From Mesorhizobium sp. AR02 (GTDB taxonomy: Bacteria > Pseudomonadota > Alphaproteobacteria > Rhizobiales > Rhizobiaceae): a stretch of DNA of 64,000 nucleotides. How positions within the stretch are numbered: position 1 is the first letter of the stretch; the number at the start of each line of letters is the position of its first letter. Location: NCBI RefSeq assembly GCF_024746835.1, contig NZ_CP080531.1:1364001-1428000 (forward strand). The letters run 5' to 3'. The translations under genes and the position numbers were made by a program. The notes under the pieces are model-generated. The model saw only the letters and a program-made list of their open reading frames with translations. It made no database searches and was not told where the DNA came from. Shown here piece after piece: positions 42,240 to 52,152 of the stretch.

Positions 42240-43305
42240 AAATTTGGTGAACGACCCTGAAGTCCACGCCATCGAAGCGGTCAGTGCGCTTCTGAAAAAC
42301 GTGCCCGCCATTCAGGTCGGAAAGGTCGAGAGGGTGTCGCCACGGCATCCGGACTTCGACATCCTTGTCGAATTCACCATCGGCGGACAACAACGTCGGT
42401 TGGCCTGCACGGTCAAATCCATCGGACAGCCACGCCATGCTCGAGCCGCCATCCTTCAGTTAAAAAGCGCGGCGGATCAATTCCGCCCGCCAGCCACACC
42501 GGTTTTCGTCGCTCCATACCTTTCGCAGGAGACACGGGCGCTTTGCCGTGAGCACGGCGTAGGCTTTCTCGACTTCGTAGGGAATGCGAGGCTCGCATTC
42601 GACACCGTCTTCATCGAGCGACAGGTCGATACCAAGCCGGCCGCCGTCCAGCGGGGCCTCAAGTCGGTCTTCAAGCCCAAGTCGGCGCAAATCCTTCGTG
42701 CGCTCCTTCGCAACCCCGATCGCGCATGGCGCGTCGCCGATCTCGCGCAGGCGTCTGATGTAAGTATCGGCCTCGTCAGCAACGTTCGCACCGAGCTGGT
42801 CGATCGTGAGTGGGCAGAAATCACCGACGATGGCCTACGCTTGTCGCATCCAGGCGCGCTTCTGGACGCTTGGCGCGAGGTCTACGAAGCGCCCGCTGGC
42901 GAGCGTCGCAGCTTCTACACGACGCTCCATGGCCAATTCCTCGAGGGGGCGGCGCGCGGAGTTCTGAGTGTGGCGCCAGATGCTCCTCGAGCCGTGTTTG
43001 CTTCTTTTTCGGCGGCTCATTGGCTGGCGCCATACGGACGCGTTCCCACCCAGTATTTCTATGCAGACGTCGCGGCGCTTGAGCGTCTGCACGATGCTCT
43101 CAAGCTATCTCCCGCTTCGTCAGGGGCCAACGTCGTGATTACGATTCCGAAAGAGGCAGGTGTGTTTCATGACACCGTTGAGCCTTCCTCAGGAGCCATC
43201 TGCACTAGCCCCGTGCAAACCTACCTCGATCTTGCTATCGCCGGAGAAAGAGGAGCGGAAGCAGCAGAACATCTAAAAAGGGAGCTCCTCACTTGGCAAA
43301 AGTAA
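42226..43305 (+). CDS. AbiEi-like type IV antitoxin/regulator (winged helix)
   Basis: 359 residues. The N-terminal half resembles a restriction-endonuclease-like fold: HPDFDILVEFTIGGQ, then CTVKSIGQPRHAR, where related proteins have EVKS, so the nuclease Glu is replaced by Thr. REHGVGFLDFVGNARLAF follows (about 103-120). A winged helix is at about 155-205 (LRNPDRAWRVADLAQASDVSIGLVSNVRTEL). The C-terminal half is of the AbiEi type. Family knowledge: AbiEi proteins repress their own operon and counteract AbiEii nucleotidyltransferase toxins. The toxin-like gene overlaps its end by 13 bases. Confidence 0.8.
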   Translation: MLKLPNLVNDPEVHAIEAVSALLKNVPAIQVGKVERVSPRHPDFDILVEFTIGGQQRRLACTVKSIGQPRHARAAILQLKSAADQFRPPATPVFVAPYLSQETRALCREHGVGFLDFVGNARLAFDTVFIERQVDTKPAAVQRGLKSVFKPKSAQILRALLRNPDRAWRVADLAQASDVSIGLVSNVRTELVDREWAEITDDGLRLSHPGALLDAWREVYEAPAGERRSFYTTLHGQFLEGAARGVLSVAPDAPRAVFASFSAAHWLAPYGRVPTQYFYADVAALERLHDALKLSPASSGANVVITIPKEAGVFHDTVEPSSGAICTSPVQTYLDLAIAGERGAEAAEHLKRELLTWQK

Positions 43306-44162
43306 TCCTGCCGGAGCCGCAATCCGCTGCAGACTACGAAGATCGCACGACGAAAGCCGTGAAGGGTGTGCTTATCGAGATCGGCCAGATCCTCGGCACG
43401 TTCAAGGGCAAGTTCGCCGTCATCGGCGGCGCGGTGCCATGGTTGCTTCTCAACAATGAGGACATGCCCCACGTTGGGACGCTCGATGTCGACCTTAGCC
43501 TCGATGCAGAAGCCCTCGGCGACGGGGAATATGTGAACCTGGTAGATGCTTTGATGGCGCAAGGCTACAAGCAGCGTGAGGGACTACGGCGCTTCCAGCT
43601 CATCCGCGAAGTCCCCGTCGACGATGGAGGCCAGCCCATCGGCATTGTCGTCGATTTCCTGATGCCTCGTCACGCCGAAATCGTGAAGAACGACCCGCCA
43701 ATCATTAGCGATTTTGCAGTTCAACGAGCGGACGGCGCGGACCTCGCCCTGCGCTTTTATCAGCTCGTCGCTATATCCGGAAACATGCCGGAAGGCGGAA
43801 CCAATCGTGTCGAGATCGCGGTCTGCTCGATCCCAGCTTTGCTGGCCATGAAAGGCTACGCGCTCAATGGTCGCCACAAGCAGAAGGACGCCTACGACAT
43901 CTACTATTGCATCCGAAACTATCCTGGAGGGATAGAGGCCTTATCAGAGGCCTGCAGGCCATTGCTCGATCACAAGAGCGGCGCTCAGGGTTATCAATAC
44001 ATCGCCGACAAGTTCGATGCGCTGGATGGTTATGGAGCAACAGGCGTTCGCAAGTTCGTCGCCGAAACCGACATCCTTGATGGCCGTTCAGAAGAGCAGT
44101 GGCAACAAGACGCCTTTGGTCAGGTCGACGACTGGCTACGGGCCCTTGGACTGCGAAAATGA
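43293..44162 (+). CDS. AbiEii-like nucleotidyltransferase toxin
   Basis: 289 residues from a TTG at 43293 with AAAAGGGAGC upstream, overlapping the antitoxin gene. The nucleotidyltransferase core is visible: GGAVPWLLLN (about 47-56, the GG-S/A motif), then GTLDVDLSLD (about 65-74, DxD metal ligands), and a later Asp in IVVDFLMPR (about 118). The C-terminal helical region includes LLAMKGYALNGRHKQKDAYDIYY, with the KxxDxxD-type motif of AbiEii. Such toxins modify nucleotides or tRNA and cause reversible growth arrest, giving phage exclusion or island maintenance. Which applies here is not known. Confidence 0.85.
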   Translation: MAKVILPEPQSAADYEDRTTKAVKGVLIEIGQILGTFKGKFAVIGGAVPWLLLNNEDMPHVGTLDVDLSLDAEALGDGEYVNLVDALMAQGYKQREGLRRFQLIREVPVDDGGQPIGIVVDFLMPRHAEIVKNDPPIISDFAVQRADGADLALRFYQLVAISGNMPEGGTNRVEIAVCSIPALLAMKGYALNGRHKQKDAYDIYYCIRNYPGGIEALSEACRPLLDHKSGAQGYQYIADKFDALDGYGATGVRKFVAETDILDGRSEEQWQQDAFGQVDDWLRALGLRK

Positions 44163-44256
44163 CGACGTGATCGTGCGGCCTGAAACCTACGTGTCGGACT
44201 CTGGTTTCCAATTTGGCTTCCGTGAATGCCCTTATCACCGCCGGCGCTGCGGCTCT

Positions 44257-44586
44257 TCAGTCCTCCGGTTGTCGCATGCGACGCCGCTTTTCATTCAGCC
44301 GCTTCTCAGGCGGCCAAGCCGTGATGATGTGCTTGCCGTCAGATAGAATATAGATCCGTTCTCCTAACCGATCGATTTTAACCGAGTAGATAGATACCCT
44401 TTTCGATCGCTTCTCGATTACCTTGGCATAGCCCGTCTTGATGTCCCGAACCATGTCCGAGAACTCTCCGGGCCCAAGAACGATCCCGTAGCGGATGAGT
44501 AGCTGACGATGAAAATGCCAGTGCTTTTCCGGGATCGAAGCGCCGAGCCATCGTGGATTGAGATATGGCTTCTTGCTCATCGGCAA
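44257..44586 (-). CDS. Hypothetical basic protein (109 aa)
   Basis: Third gene of a small leftward operon. Basic and soluble; the middle block (IKTGYAKVIEKRSKRVSIYSVKIDRLGERIYILSDGKHIITAWPP) has alternating strands ending in a conserved-looking WPPE motif, reminiscent of small toxin-like proteins of the RelE/BrnT size class, but no family is firmly recognised. Its start overlaps the preceding gene by 10 bases. Confidence 0.55.
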   Translation of the reverse strand: MPMSKKPYLNPRWLGASIPEKHWHFHRQLLIRYGIVLGPGEFSDMVRDIKTGYAKVIEKRSKRVSIYSVKIDRLGERIYILSDGKHIITAWPPEKRLNEKRRRMRQPED

Positions 44587-44768
44587 TTGCTCGATTTCTG
44601 GAGCACCTGCCGAAGCAGCTGCACTCGTTCCAACGTCGGAGCTGGGTCGGTTTCGCCGCTCACGATTCTGATGAATTCAATCCATGCGGATTCATTTGGC
44701 GTGATGGCGCTCTCTGCAGTGCGCCTTCGGTGGATGACAACGGAGATTTCGCAGTCGGCTTCCGTCAT
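44577..44768 (-). CDS. Hypothetical small protein (63 aa)
   Basis: Middle gene of the leftward operon. Starts ATGA-overlapping the HTH gene stop (44765-44768), and its end overlaps the next start by 10 bases, so it appears translationally coupled on both sides. Residues show NESAWIEFIRIVSGETDPAPTLERVQLLRQVL, mainly helical. No family recognised. Confidence 0.5.
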   Translation of the reverse strand: MTEADCEISVVIHRRRTAESAITPNESAWIEFIRIVSGETDPAPTLERVQLLRQVLQKSSNCR

Positions 44769-45178
44769 TTGCCGAAGATCCCGCGGAGAGCAGCCCTCGA
44801 CCTCGATGTCAGGCTCGGATCCGAATAGTCTGACGCTTTGCGGATCTCCTCCAGCCAGGCTGTCTCGTTTTCGGTAACGAGGGTCCCGAAGATCTTACGG
44901 ATGGCCAACTCCGTCGTGTCTCCGCCTAGCTGCTCGACTGCCATCATGAAAAGCAAGGCGGGATCACACTCAAGTGCTTTTGCCAGGGCCGGGACGCGAT
45001 CGAGCGGTAGCTTGCTGTTGCCGGCCTTGATGTTGGTGAGCATGTTATGTTGAGCGAAGCCGGCCTCGCTTGAGATTAGCGACTGAGTCTTGCGTGACTT
45101 CAGCTCTAGAATTCGTTTCTCGACAAATTTAGCTAGCCTTGTTTCGGAATAGGGCCTACTTATTGACTGCTTTGCCAT
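44765..45178 (-). CDS. XRE-type helix-turn-helix protein (137 aa)
   Basis: Starts at ATG 45178 with AAGGAAAG 4 bases upstream, which excludes the longer frame from 45259. The helix-turn-helix lies at about 27-75: SLISSEAGFAQHNMLTNIKAGNSKLPLDR then VPALAKALECDPALLF. The C-terminal part (about 90-137) is helical. Probably an autoregulator of this three-gene operon; the context (between an abortive-infection pair and the integrase) is typical of island regulators. Confidence 0.8.
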   Translation of the reverse strand: MAKQSISRPYSETRLAKFVEKRILELKSRKTQSLISSEAGFAQHNMLTNIKAGNSKLPLDRVPALAKALECDPALLFMMAVEQLGGDTTELAIRKIFGTLVTENETAWLEEIRKASDYSDPSLTSRSRAALRGIFGK

Positions 45179-45365
45179 CGATCTTTCCTTCAAAATCACA
45201 ACGCAGCGCGCTGATTGATTTGAGTTATAGCGAGAGACTGATGGTTTATGTTGTTGCATGCACGGCGAAATGATTGGGTTTTTCGTTTGCCTCTCTCGTT
45301 GCCCTTAGCCGTTGTGCACTGTCGCGCGAGAACTGCAAGCACGAGTCCTCGGCCGTCGATTAGAA

Positions 45366-46937
45366 CTATGACGACAAATCGTAGTGCGGGAATTTTTCCA
45401 GCGCGGCCTTCTTTGCGGCGATGCTCACGTCGCCATAGCTATCGCCAGCGGTTCGTCCTGCGTGGCCCTGGATCGCATCCAGCGTCCTACTGGATACTCC
45501 ATGCTCCAGCCCAACCGTTTTGAAACGATGCCGCCAGCCATGGTTCGGGCTCACGCTTTCGGGGATGACATCCAGGGACTGGAGCCACTGGCTCACGCGG
45601 CCAGCGACGGTGCGCGCCGCTGAGATCCCATCTTTGCGGTTTGTATGAAACAGTGGCCCTTCCGGAGCGGCATCGACGAAACCCATGAAGCCCATTTCGA
45701 TTAACTGCAGGTGCAGCGGCACGTCCCGGTATCCACCTGCCTTTACCGTGCCAGCATCTGGGGTGATCCGCATGACGTAGGTCTCACCTTCCTTGCGGAA
45801 GTCTTGCTTTCGGAGCTGGGTGATTTCGGCAATGCGCGCACCGGTGAAAGCACACAACAACGGAGACCATCTCTTCGCCGCCGTTGTCTGTGGCGCTTCA
45901 GTGGTTCGGGGGTTGTCAGTTTTGGCTGGAACGTAGTCTAGGGCTTTCCGGAGAATCGCAATCGCTTCGGGCAGCGTAAAACCCTTCTCACGGCTGAGGG
46001 GCTTTTTCGGCGCGTCCTGCCGAACCCGCTCGGCGACATTCGATGCCAGGCGGTCGTTATTCACAGCCCAGGACAGGACAGTGCGCACCGACGCCAGGTC
46101 AACGTCAGCAACCGTCTTTGCAGACAGTGTCTTCAGCCGCGCATCGCGCCATTCCAAGAGATTCTGCTTTGTGAGGCGTCTGGCATCATCATGGCCGATG
46201 AATTTGGCAAGGTTGGCAAACACCGGCGTCCAGCGCCTATCGGCCTCCCTGCCCTTTCCAACTGCCTTGCGTGACTTGATATAATCCACCAGCAATCCCT
46301 TCAGCGGAACGGGCGGCAGTTCATCCTCAATCGGGTTCGTCTCGGCGATGAGGGGGTGGGTCGGCTTGCCTGTGAAATCGCCCTCATCCCTTTCGGCGAC
46401 ACGGGATAGGGCCTCGTATTCGGAAATGCAGATTGCACGCCCCAGTGCACGCCATTCATCGGTTCCAAACTCGGCGGTCGTGTTTCCTATTTCCCGAAAA
46501 CGGTCGATACGATGTTCGACCAGTTCAGCAAGATCCCTGTCGTTTAGTTGGCCGGCCATTCCCCGTCGCAATTGTGCGACAGCGCCATCGTCAATAGAGC
46601 TGGAGGCCCATTGCGGACCGGCATTCCTGAGCCTCTCATCTTGCGCGAGGCGATCGTTGTAATTGCGCAGGGCGATCTGGTCCAACGTCAAGGGATAGCG
46701 GCCGAGAACCTGGGCCCGATTCCCCGCCGCGGCTGCACGTCGCTCGCCCAGCGCCATTTGATGCTGAAGGGCAGCGACAGCGCCTGGCAGTGCCTTCAGT
46801 GCCGTTCTGTAGTCAGGTCCAAGGGCTGTTCGCAGCTCTGTCTTGCCGTTCATGAAAGCCCGAAGGTCCTTCGGGACTACAAGCCGAGCAAAGTAGCGAC
46901 CGTCTCGATTTAGGAGATTTCGAACACGCCCAGCCAT
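45366..46937 (-). CDS. Tyrosine recombinase/integrase of the tRNA-Thr island
   Basis: 523 residues from ATG 46937 (GGAGAGG upstream). N-terminal arm-binding and SAM-like core-binding regions (about 1-330, with ARLVVPKDLRAFMNGKTELRTALG near the start, typical of DUF6538-type integrases). The catalytic domain has Arg in TGARIAEITQLRK, the HxxR box HGWRHR (about 466-471), His in IQGHAGRT (about 492) and the Tyr nucleophile in GDSYGD (about 501), so all catalytic positions are present. It is transcribed away from the tRNA, 92 bp from its 3' end, the standard position for a tRNA-targeting integrase. It is the only integrase in the island. Confidence 0.93.
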   Translation of the reverse strand: MAGRVRNLLNRDGRYFARLVVPKDLRAFMNGKTELRTALGPDYRTALKALPGAVAALQHQMALGERRAAAAGNRAQVLGRYPLTLDQIALRNYNDRLAQDERLRNAGPQWASSSIDDGAVAQLRRGMAGQLNDRDLAELVEHRIDRFREIGNTTAEFGTDEWRALGRAICISEYEALSRVAERDEGDFTGKPTHPLIAETNPIEDELPPVPLKGLLVDYIKSRKAVGKGREADRRWTPVFANLAKFIGHDDARRLTKQNLLEWRDARLKTLSAKTVADVDLASVRTVLSWAVNNDRLASNVAERVRQDAPKKPLSREKGFTLPEAIAILRKALDYVPAKTDNPRTTEAPQTTAAKRWSPLLCAFTGARIAEITQLRKQDFRKEGETYVMRITPDAGTVKAGGYRDVPLHLQLIEMGFMGFVDAAPEGPLFHTNRKDGISAARTVAGRVSQWLQSLDVIPESVSPNHGWRHRFKTVGLEHGVSSRTLDAIQGHAGRTAGDSYGDVSIAAKKAALEKFPHYDLSS

Positions 46938-46950
46938 CAATCCTCTCCGT

Positions 46951-47028
46951 TTGTTACACAATTTGTAACGTCAGAATGGACAGAAAGCCTTCTGTGTCAA
47001 GGGTTTGAGCAATTTCAAAGGGATAGAC

Positions 47029-47055
<27 letters not shown>
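46951..47055 (+). repeat. tRNA-proximal att site (intact core and integrase-side arm)
   Basis: The core 47029-47055 lies within the tRNA-Thr gene. On the integrase side lie TTTGTAACGTCAGAATGG (46962-46979), resembling the arm motifs at copies A-D (TTTGTAAC, CAGAATGA), and GTTACA (46953-46958), an inverted half-site. This region also contains the integrase promoter. Confidence 0.65.
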
Positions 47056-47103
<48 letters not shown>

Positions 47104-47263
47104 CGCCGATGGCGGGGCTTCTGCCATATCGAACCGGCAAGCGCAAGGCCAAGAACGACGCTTCTGTGAAAGCCTTTGCCGGATAGCTTTCAATGACATG
47201 GCGGCGCCACAATGTTGGCTATCCCTGAATGGCAGTTGGCCGGTCGCCGGCCGGGGCGGGACG

Positions 47264-47440
47264 ATGAGCGACAAGACAATTCCAGCGAAAAAGGGCGGCA
47301 CGGACCGCAAGGACCGGCTCGCCGAGCAGTTGCGCGCCAATCTGCAGAAGCGCAAGGCGCAATCGCGCTCGCGCCGTATAGGGGAAGCCGACCAGCGGCC
47401 GGACGGGCTCGGTTCGGCCAAGGAAATGCAGAAAGATTAA
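47264..47440 (+). CDS. Small basic hypothetical protein (58 aa)
   Basis: Starts at ATG 47264 after GGGGCGGGACG. Highly charged (KKGGTDRKDRLAEQLRANLQKRKAQSRSRR), resembling the short Rhizobiales ORF usually found just before murA. No domain recognised; likely soluble. It lies 130 bp upstream of murA on the same strand. Confidence 0.7.
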   Translation: MSDKTIPAKKGGTDRKDRLAEQLRANLQKRKAQSRSRRIGEADQRPDGLGSAKEMQKD

Positions 47441-47569
47441 CTCAAATCGGCCATTCTTGGCCCGGATGCTGGGAAATCCTATTTCTTGAACCAGACCGGC
47501 CAATGGTCTAGACGGGCCGATACTCAAACGATTGAACCGGCCTTTTTGAGCCGAGAGGGACATTCTCTA

Positions 47570-48862
<1,293 letters not shown>

Positions 48863-48932
48863 CGATCAGACGGCAGCAGCTTTAGACGGAGAGTGCTCCG
48901 TACGGCCTTCATCCCCCTGCCAGTACCGCAAA

Positions 48933-48952
48933 CCCGAGGCAATTGCCTCGGG
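48933..48952. terminator. Perfect palindrome after murA, possible terminator
   Basis: A perfect 20-bp palindrome CCCGAGGCAATTGCCTCGGG, 70 bp after the murA stop. No T-run follows, so it may act as an RNA end stabiliser rather than a terminator. Confidence 0.4.
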
Positions 48953-49031
48953 CGGAAGTCGTGTCGCGGTTGCACCGGCCGGAAAGACCGCCTAACAGAA
49001 GGCTGAAACCAACCTTAGGTGCAAATTCCGC

Positions 49032-49463
49032 ATGGCCCTCAAGCTTATCGCGCTCGACGACCAGGATCTGAGCATCGTTTCGGCTCATGTCCAGGACGCT
49101 ATCCTGAAAGTCAGTGATCTCGAATACCTGCCTGCGGCCAAGCGTTTCGTGCTGACCATGAACCGTTTCGTCTGGGAGGCGAAGTCGGGCCTGTTTCGCC
49201 AGCACAATGAGCGGCGGCAGGCCGTGCTGCATTTCGACCGGGTGCTCGGCGCCAAGACCAACGGCATTGCCCGCGACAAGCCGGCCGAGGTGCTGTCCCT
49301 GCTGGCGATCAGCTTCATCGAGATCAGCAAGCCGGCCGGCATCGTCGAGCTGATCTTTTCAGGCGGCGGCACCATCATGCTCGATGTCGAGTGCATCGAG
49401 GCCCGCCTTGCCGACCTAGGCGGCGCGTGGGAAGCCACGTCGCGTCCCGTCCACAAGGCTTGA
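49032..49463 (+). CDS. DUF2948 family protein
   Basis: 143 residues with the family opening LKLIALDDQDLSIVSAHVQDAILKV and central RFVLTMNRFVWE. Soluble, function unknown. Conserved in Rhizobiales directly before hisD, as here (7 bp gap), so the two are probably co-transcribed. Confidence 0.9.
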   Translation: MALKLIALDDQDLSIVSAHVQDAILKVSDLEYLPAAKRFVLTMNRFVWEAKSGLFRQHNERRQAVLHFDRVLGAKTNGIARDKPAEVLSLLAISFIEISKPAGIVELIFSGGGTIMLDVECIEARLADLGGAWEATSRPVHKA

Positions 49464-49470
49464 GCGCCCC

Positions 49471-50763
49471 ATGGCCATCACGCTTGCCCAGTCCGACACC
49501 GATTTCGAGCAGCGTTTCGCCGCTTTCCTCACGACCAAGCGGGAGGTGTCCGCCGATGTCGAGGCCGCGGTGCGCGCGATCATCGCGCGGGTGCGCGCCG
49601 AGGGCGATGCAGCACTGATCGACTATTCCAGCCGATTCGACCGCGCCGACCTCAAGAGCGTCGGCATTGCCGTATCGAAGGCCGAAATCGCCCGCGCCTA
49701 TGACGGCGCCGATGCACAGACGATCAAGGCGCTCGAATTCGCACGCGACCGCATCCGCGCCTATCATCAGCAGCAGCTGCCGAAGGACAATCGCTATACG
49801 GATGCCGCCGGGGTCGAGCTCGGCTGGCGCTGGACGGCGATCGAAGCCGTCGGGCTCTACGTGCCGGGCGGTACCGCCAGCTATCCGAGCTCGGTGCTGA
49901 TGAACGCCATACCGGCCAAGGTCGCCGGCGTCGACCGCATCGCGATCTGCGTGCCCGCCTCCGGCGGCGCCATACCACCGCTGGTGCTGGTGGCGGCCGA
50001 CATCGCTGGCGTTTCCGAAATTTACCGCGTCGGCGGTGCCCAGGCGATCGCTGCCCTCGCCTATGGCACAGAAACGATAAAGCCGGTGGCCAAGGTCGTC
50101 GGCCCGGGTAATGCCTATGTGGCAGCGGCCAAGCGACAGGTGTTCGGCACCGTCGGCATCGATATGATCGCCGGCCCCTCGGAAGTGCTTGTGGTGGCCG
50201 ACGGCAACAATGATCCCGACTGGATCGCCGCCGATCTGCTCGCCCAGGCCGAACACGATGTGTCGGCGCAATCGATCCTGATCACCGACGATCCGGCCTT
50301 CGGCAAAGCGGTCGAACAGGCGGTCGAACGGCAGTTGCAGAGCCTGCCGCGCGGCGAGACGGCCGCGGCGAGCTGGCGTGATTTCGGCGCGGTGATCCTG
50401 ATCCCCACCATCGATGCCGCGCTGCCGCTGGTCGACCGCATCGCGGCCGAACATGTCGAGCTGGCCATCGACGATGCCGAAGGTTTCCTGGGGCGGATGC
50501 GCAATGCCGGTGCCGTCTTTCTCGGCCGCCACACGCCGGAAGCCATCGGCGACTATGTCGGCGGCTCCAACCATGTGCTGCCGACCGCACGCTCGGCGCG
50601 TTTCTCGTCAGGCTTGTCCGTCCTCGATTTCGTCAAGCGCACCTCAGTCCTCAAGCTTGGGCCGGAACAGCTGCGCCTTTTGGCGCCGGCAGCGATCGCG
50701 CTGGCCAAGGCGGAAGGCCTCGACGCGCACGGACGCTCCGTCGCCATACGGCTGAACATGTAG
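49471..50763 (+). CDS. hisD: Histidinol dehydrogenase
   Basis: 430 residues. It catalyses the last two steps of histidine synthesis, histidinol to histidinal to histidine, with two NAD+ and Zn2+. Visible blocks include GLYVPGGTASYPSSVLMNAIPAKVAGV (about 130-156), VGPGNAYVAAAKRQVFG (about 210), DMIAGPSEVLV, the zinc and base region LLAQAEHDVSAQSIL (about 252-266) and HTPEAIGDYVGGSNHVLPT (about 352). Normal length and motifs intact. UPF0262 gene follows 6 bp later. Confidence 0.97.
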   Translation: MAITLAQSDTDFEQRFAAFLTTKREVSADVEAAVRAIIARVRAEGDAALIDYSSRFDRADLKSVGIAVSKAEIARAYDGADAQTIKALEFARDRIRAYHQQQLPKDNRYTDAAGVELGWRWTAIEAVGLYVPGGTASYPSSVLMNAIPAKVAGVDRIAICVPASGGAIPPLVLVAADIAGVSEIYRVGGAQAIAALAYGTETIKPVAKVVGPGNAYVAAAKRQVFGTVGIDMIAGPSEVLVVADGNNDPDWIAADLLAQAEHDVSAQSILITDDPAFGKAVEQAVERQLQSLPRGETAAASWRDFGAVILIPTIDAALPLVDRIAAEHVELAIDDAEGFLGRMRNAGAVFLGRHTPEAIGDYVGGSNHVLPTARSARFSSGLSVLDFVKRTSVLKLGPEQLRLLAPAAIALAKAEGLDAHGRSVAIRLNM

Positions 50764-50769
50764 GCCAAT

Positions 50770-51255
50770 ATGTCGGACTACGATCGAACCCGCGCCAGGC
50801 TGATCGATGTCGAACTCGACGAATCGATCGGCCGTTCGACACCCGATGTCGAGCACGAACGCGCGGTGGCGATATTCGACCTGATCGAGGAGAACAGCTT
50901 TCAACCCGTCAATGACGGAGGCGCCGGTCCCTACCGGCTGAAACTGTCGCTGGCCGAGCAGCGCCTGGTCTTTGCCGTGGCGCGCGAGGATGGTGCCGCC
51001 GTGGTCACCCACATCCTGTCGCTGACGCCGCTAAGGCGCATCGTCAAGGATTACTACATGATCTGCGAAAGCTATTACGATGCCATCCGCTCCTCGACGC
51101 CGAGCCATATCGAGGCGATCGACATGGGCCGGCGCGGTTTGCACAATGAAGGTTCGCAGACGCTGATGGACCGGCTCTCCGGCAAGATCGACATCGACTT
51201 CGACACGGCGCGACGGCTGTTCACGCTGGTCTGCGTGCTGCACTGGCGGGGCTAG
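50770..51255 (+). CDS. UPF0262 family protein
   Basis: 161 residues starting [22 protein letters not shown], matching the UPF0262 family that follows hisD in Rhizobiales. The central block [18 protein letters not shown] and [27 protein letters not shown] are family hallmarks. Function unknown, cytoplasmic. Its stop lies 2 bases before the proposed CTG start of the next gene. Confidence 0.93.
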   Translation: MSDYDRTRARLIDVELDESIGRSTPDVEHERAVAIFDLIEENSFQPVNDGGAGPYRLKLSLAEQRLVFAVAREDGAAVVTHILSLTPLRRIVKDYYMICESYYDAIRSSTPSHIEAIDMGRRGLHNEGSQTLMDRLSGKIDIDFDTARRLFTLVCVLHWRG

Positions 51256-51257
51256 CC

Positions 51258-51713
51258 CTGACACCCGGCGCCCTGCCCCGCTCGATCCTGTTCCTGTGCG
51301 GCATGAATGCCGTGCGCTCGCCAATGGCCGAGCAGCTGGCGCGTCGGATGCTGCCCGCCACCATTTTCGTCGCCTCGGCCGGTGTCCGCGCAGGCGAACG
51401 CGACCCGTTCGTCGATGCCGTGCTGGCCGAGGATGGCCTGTCGCTGGGCGAACGTCATCCGAGGACGCTGGACGACCTTGAGGACGACTATTTCGACCTG
51501 ATCGTGACGCTGGCGCCTGAAGCCCACCATGCCGCGCTGGAGCTCACCCGCTCGCTCGCCGTCGAGGTCGAATACTGGCCGACACAGGACCCGACCGGTG
51601 CCAGCGGCACGCGCGAGCAGATCATGGCGGCCTACCGCGACGTGCGCGAGCGGCTGAAGTTGCGCATAAGCCGACGTTTTTTGCTTCCAGAAGCAAAAAA
51701 CGCGACGGATTAA
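51258..51713 (+). CDS. Low-molecular-weight phosphatase family protein, probable CTG start
   Basis: The P-loop Cys-x5-Arg is in ILFLCGMNAVRSPMAEQLA, and the general-acid Asp region is EYWPTQDPTG. The first ATG (51303) lies inside the P-loop, after the catalytic Cys. Between the upstream in-frame stop (51147) and 51303 there is no ATG, GTG or TTG. A CTG at 51258, with GGCGGGG 6 bases upstream and directly after the UPF0262 stop, gives a full 151-residue protein. Family role: tyrosine phosphatase or arsenate-reductase-like, substrate unknown. Confidence 0.75.
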   Translation: MTPGALPRSILFLCGMNAVRSPMAEQLARRMLPATIFVASAGVRAGERDPFVDAVLAEDGLSLGERHPRTLDDLEDDYFDLIVTLAPEAHHAALELTRSLAVEVEYWPTQDPTGASGTREQIMAAYRDVRERLKLRISRRFLLPEAKNATD

Positions 51714-51763
51714 GCGTGTTCACAAGCGGACGATTATCATATAGGTTCCGCCGAAATTCCGGC

Positions 51764-51875
51764 TAGAGTCGGATGATTTCAGGTCTGTTCGACCTGAAAT
51801 CATCCGACTCTAAATCAAAGAAGTAGAGCATGATGTCGTCCGAAAACCGCTTCACACTTTTCGGCATCATGCTCT
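51764..51875. repeat. Double palindromic intergenic repeat (rhizobial RIME-like)
   Basis: First palindrome: 22-bp perfect arms 51764-51785 and 51791-51812 (starting TAGAGTCGGATGATTTC) with a 5-base loop. Second: AGAGCATGATG (51825-51835) with CATCATGCTCT (51865-51875), and inner CCGAAAA/TTTTCGG. Such mosaic elements are common between genes in Mesorhizobium and relatives. Lies between the phosphatase gene and infA. Confidence 0.8.
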
Positions 51876-51910
51876 AAGCGCCGGAACTGCAATCCAAGCA
51901 AAGGTATCGA

Positions 51911-52129
51911 ATGCCGAAGGAAGAAGTCCTCGAGTTTCCGGGTGTCGTGACGGAATTATTGCCCAACGCGATGTTCCGGGTGAAGCTCGAAAACGAACAC
52001 GAGATCATCGCCCATACGGCCGGCCGCATGCGCAAGAACCGCATCCGCGTGCTGACCGGCGACAAGGTTCTGGTCGAGATGACGCCATACGACCTGACCA
52101 AGGGCCGCATCACCTACCGCTTCAAGTAA
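51911..52129 (+). CDS. infA: Translation initiation factor IF-1
   Basis: 72 residues, the exact usual length, an S1-like OB fold ([56 protein letters not shown]). It binds the 30S A site during initiation. Monocistronic start after the palindromic repeats; maf follows 23 bp later. Confidence 0.98.
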
Positions 52130-52152
52130 GATCAAGGCTCGGCCGGAACGCG

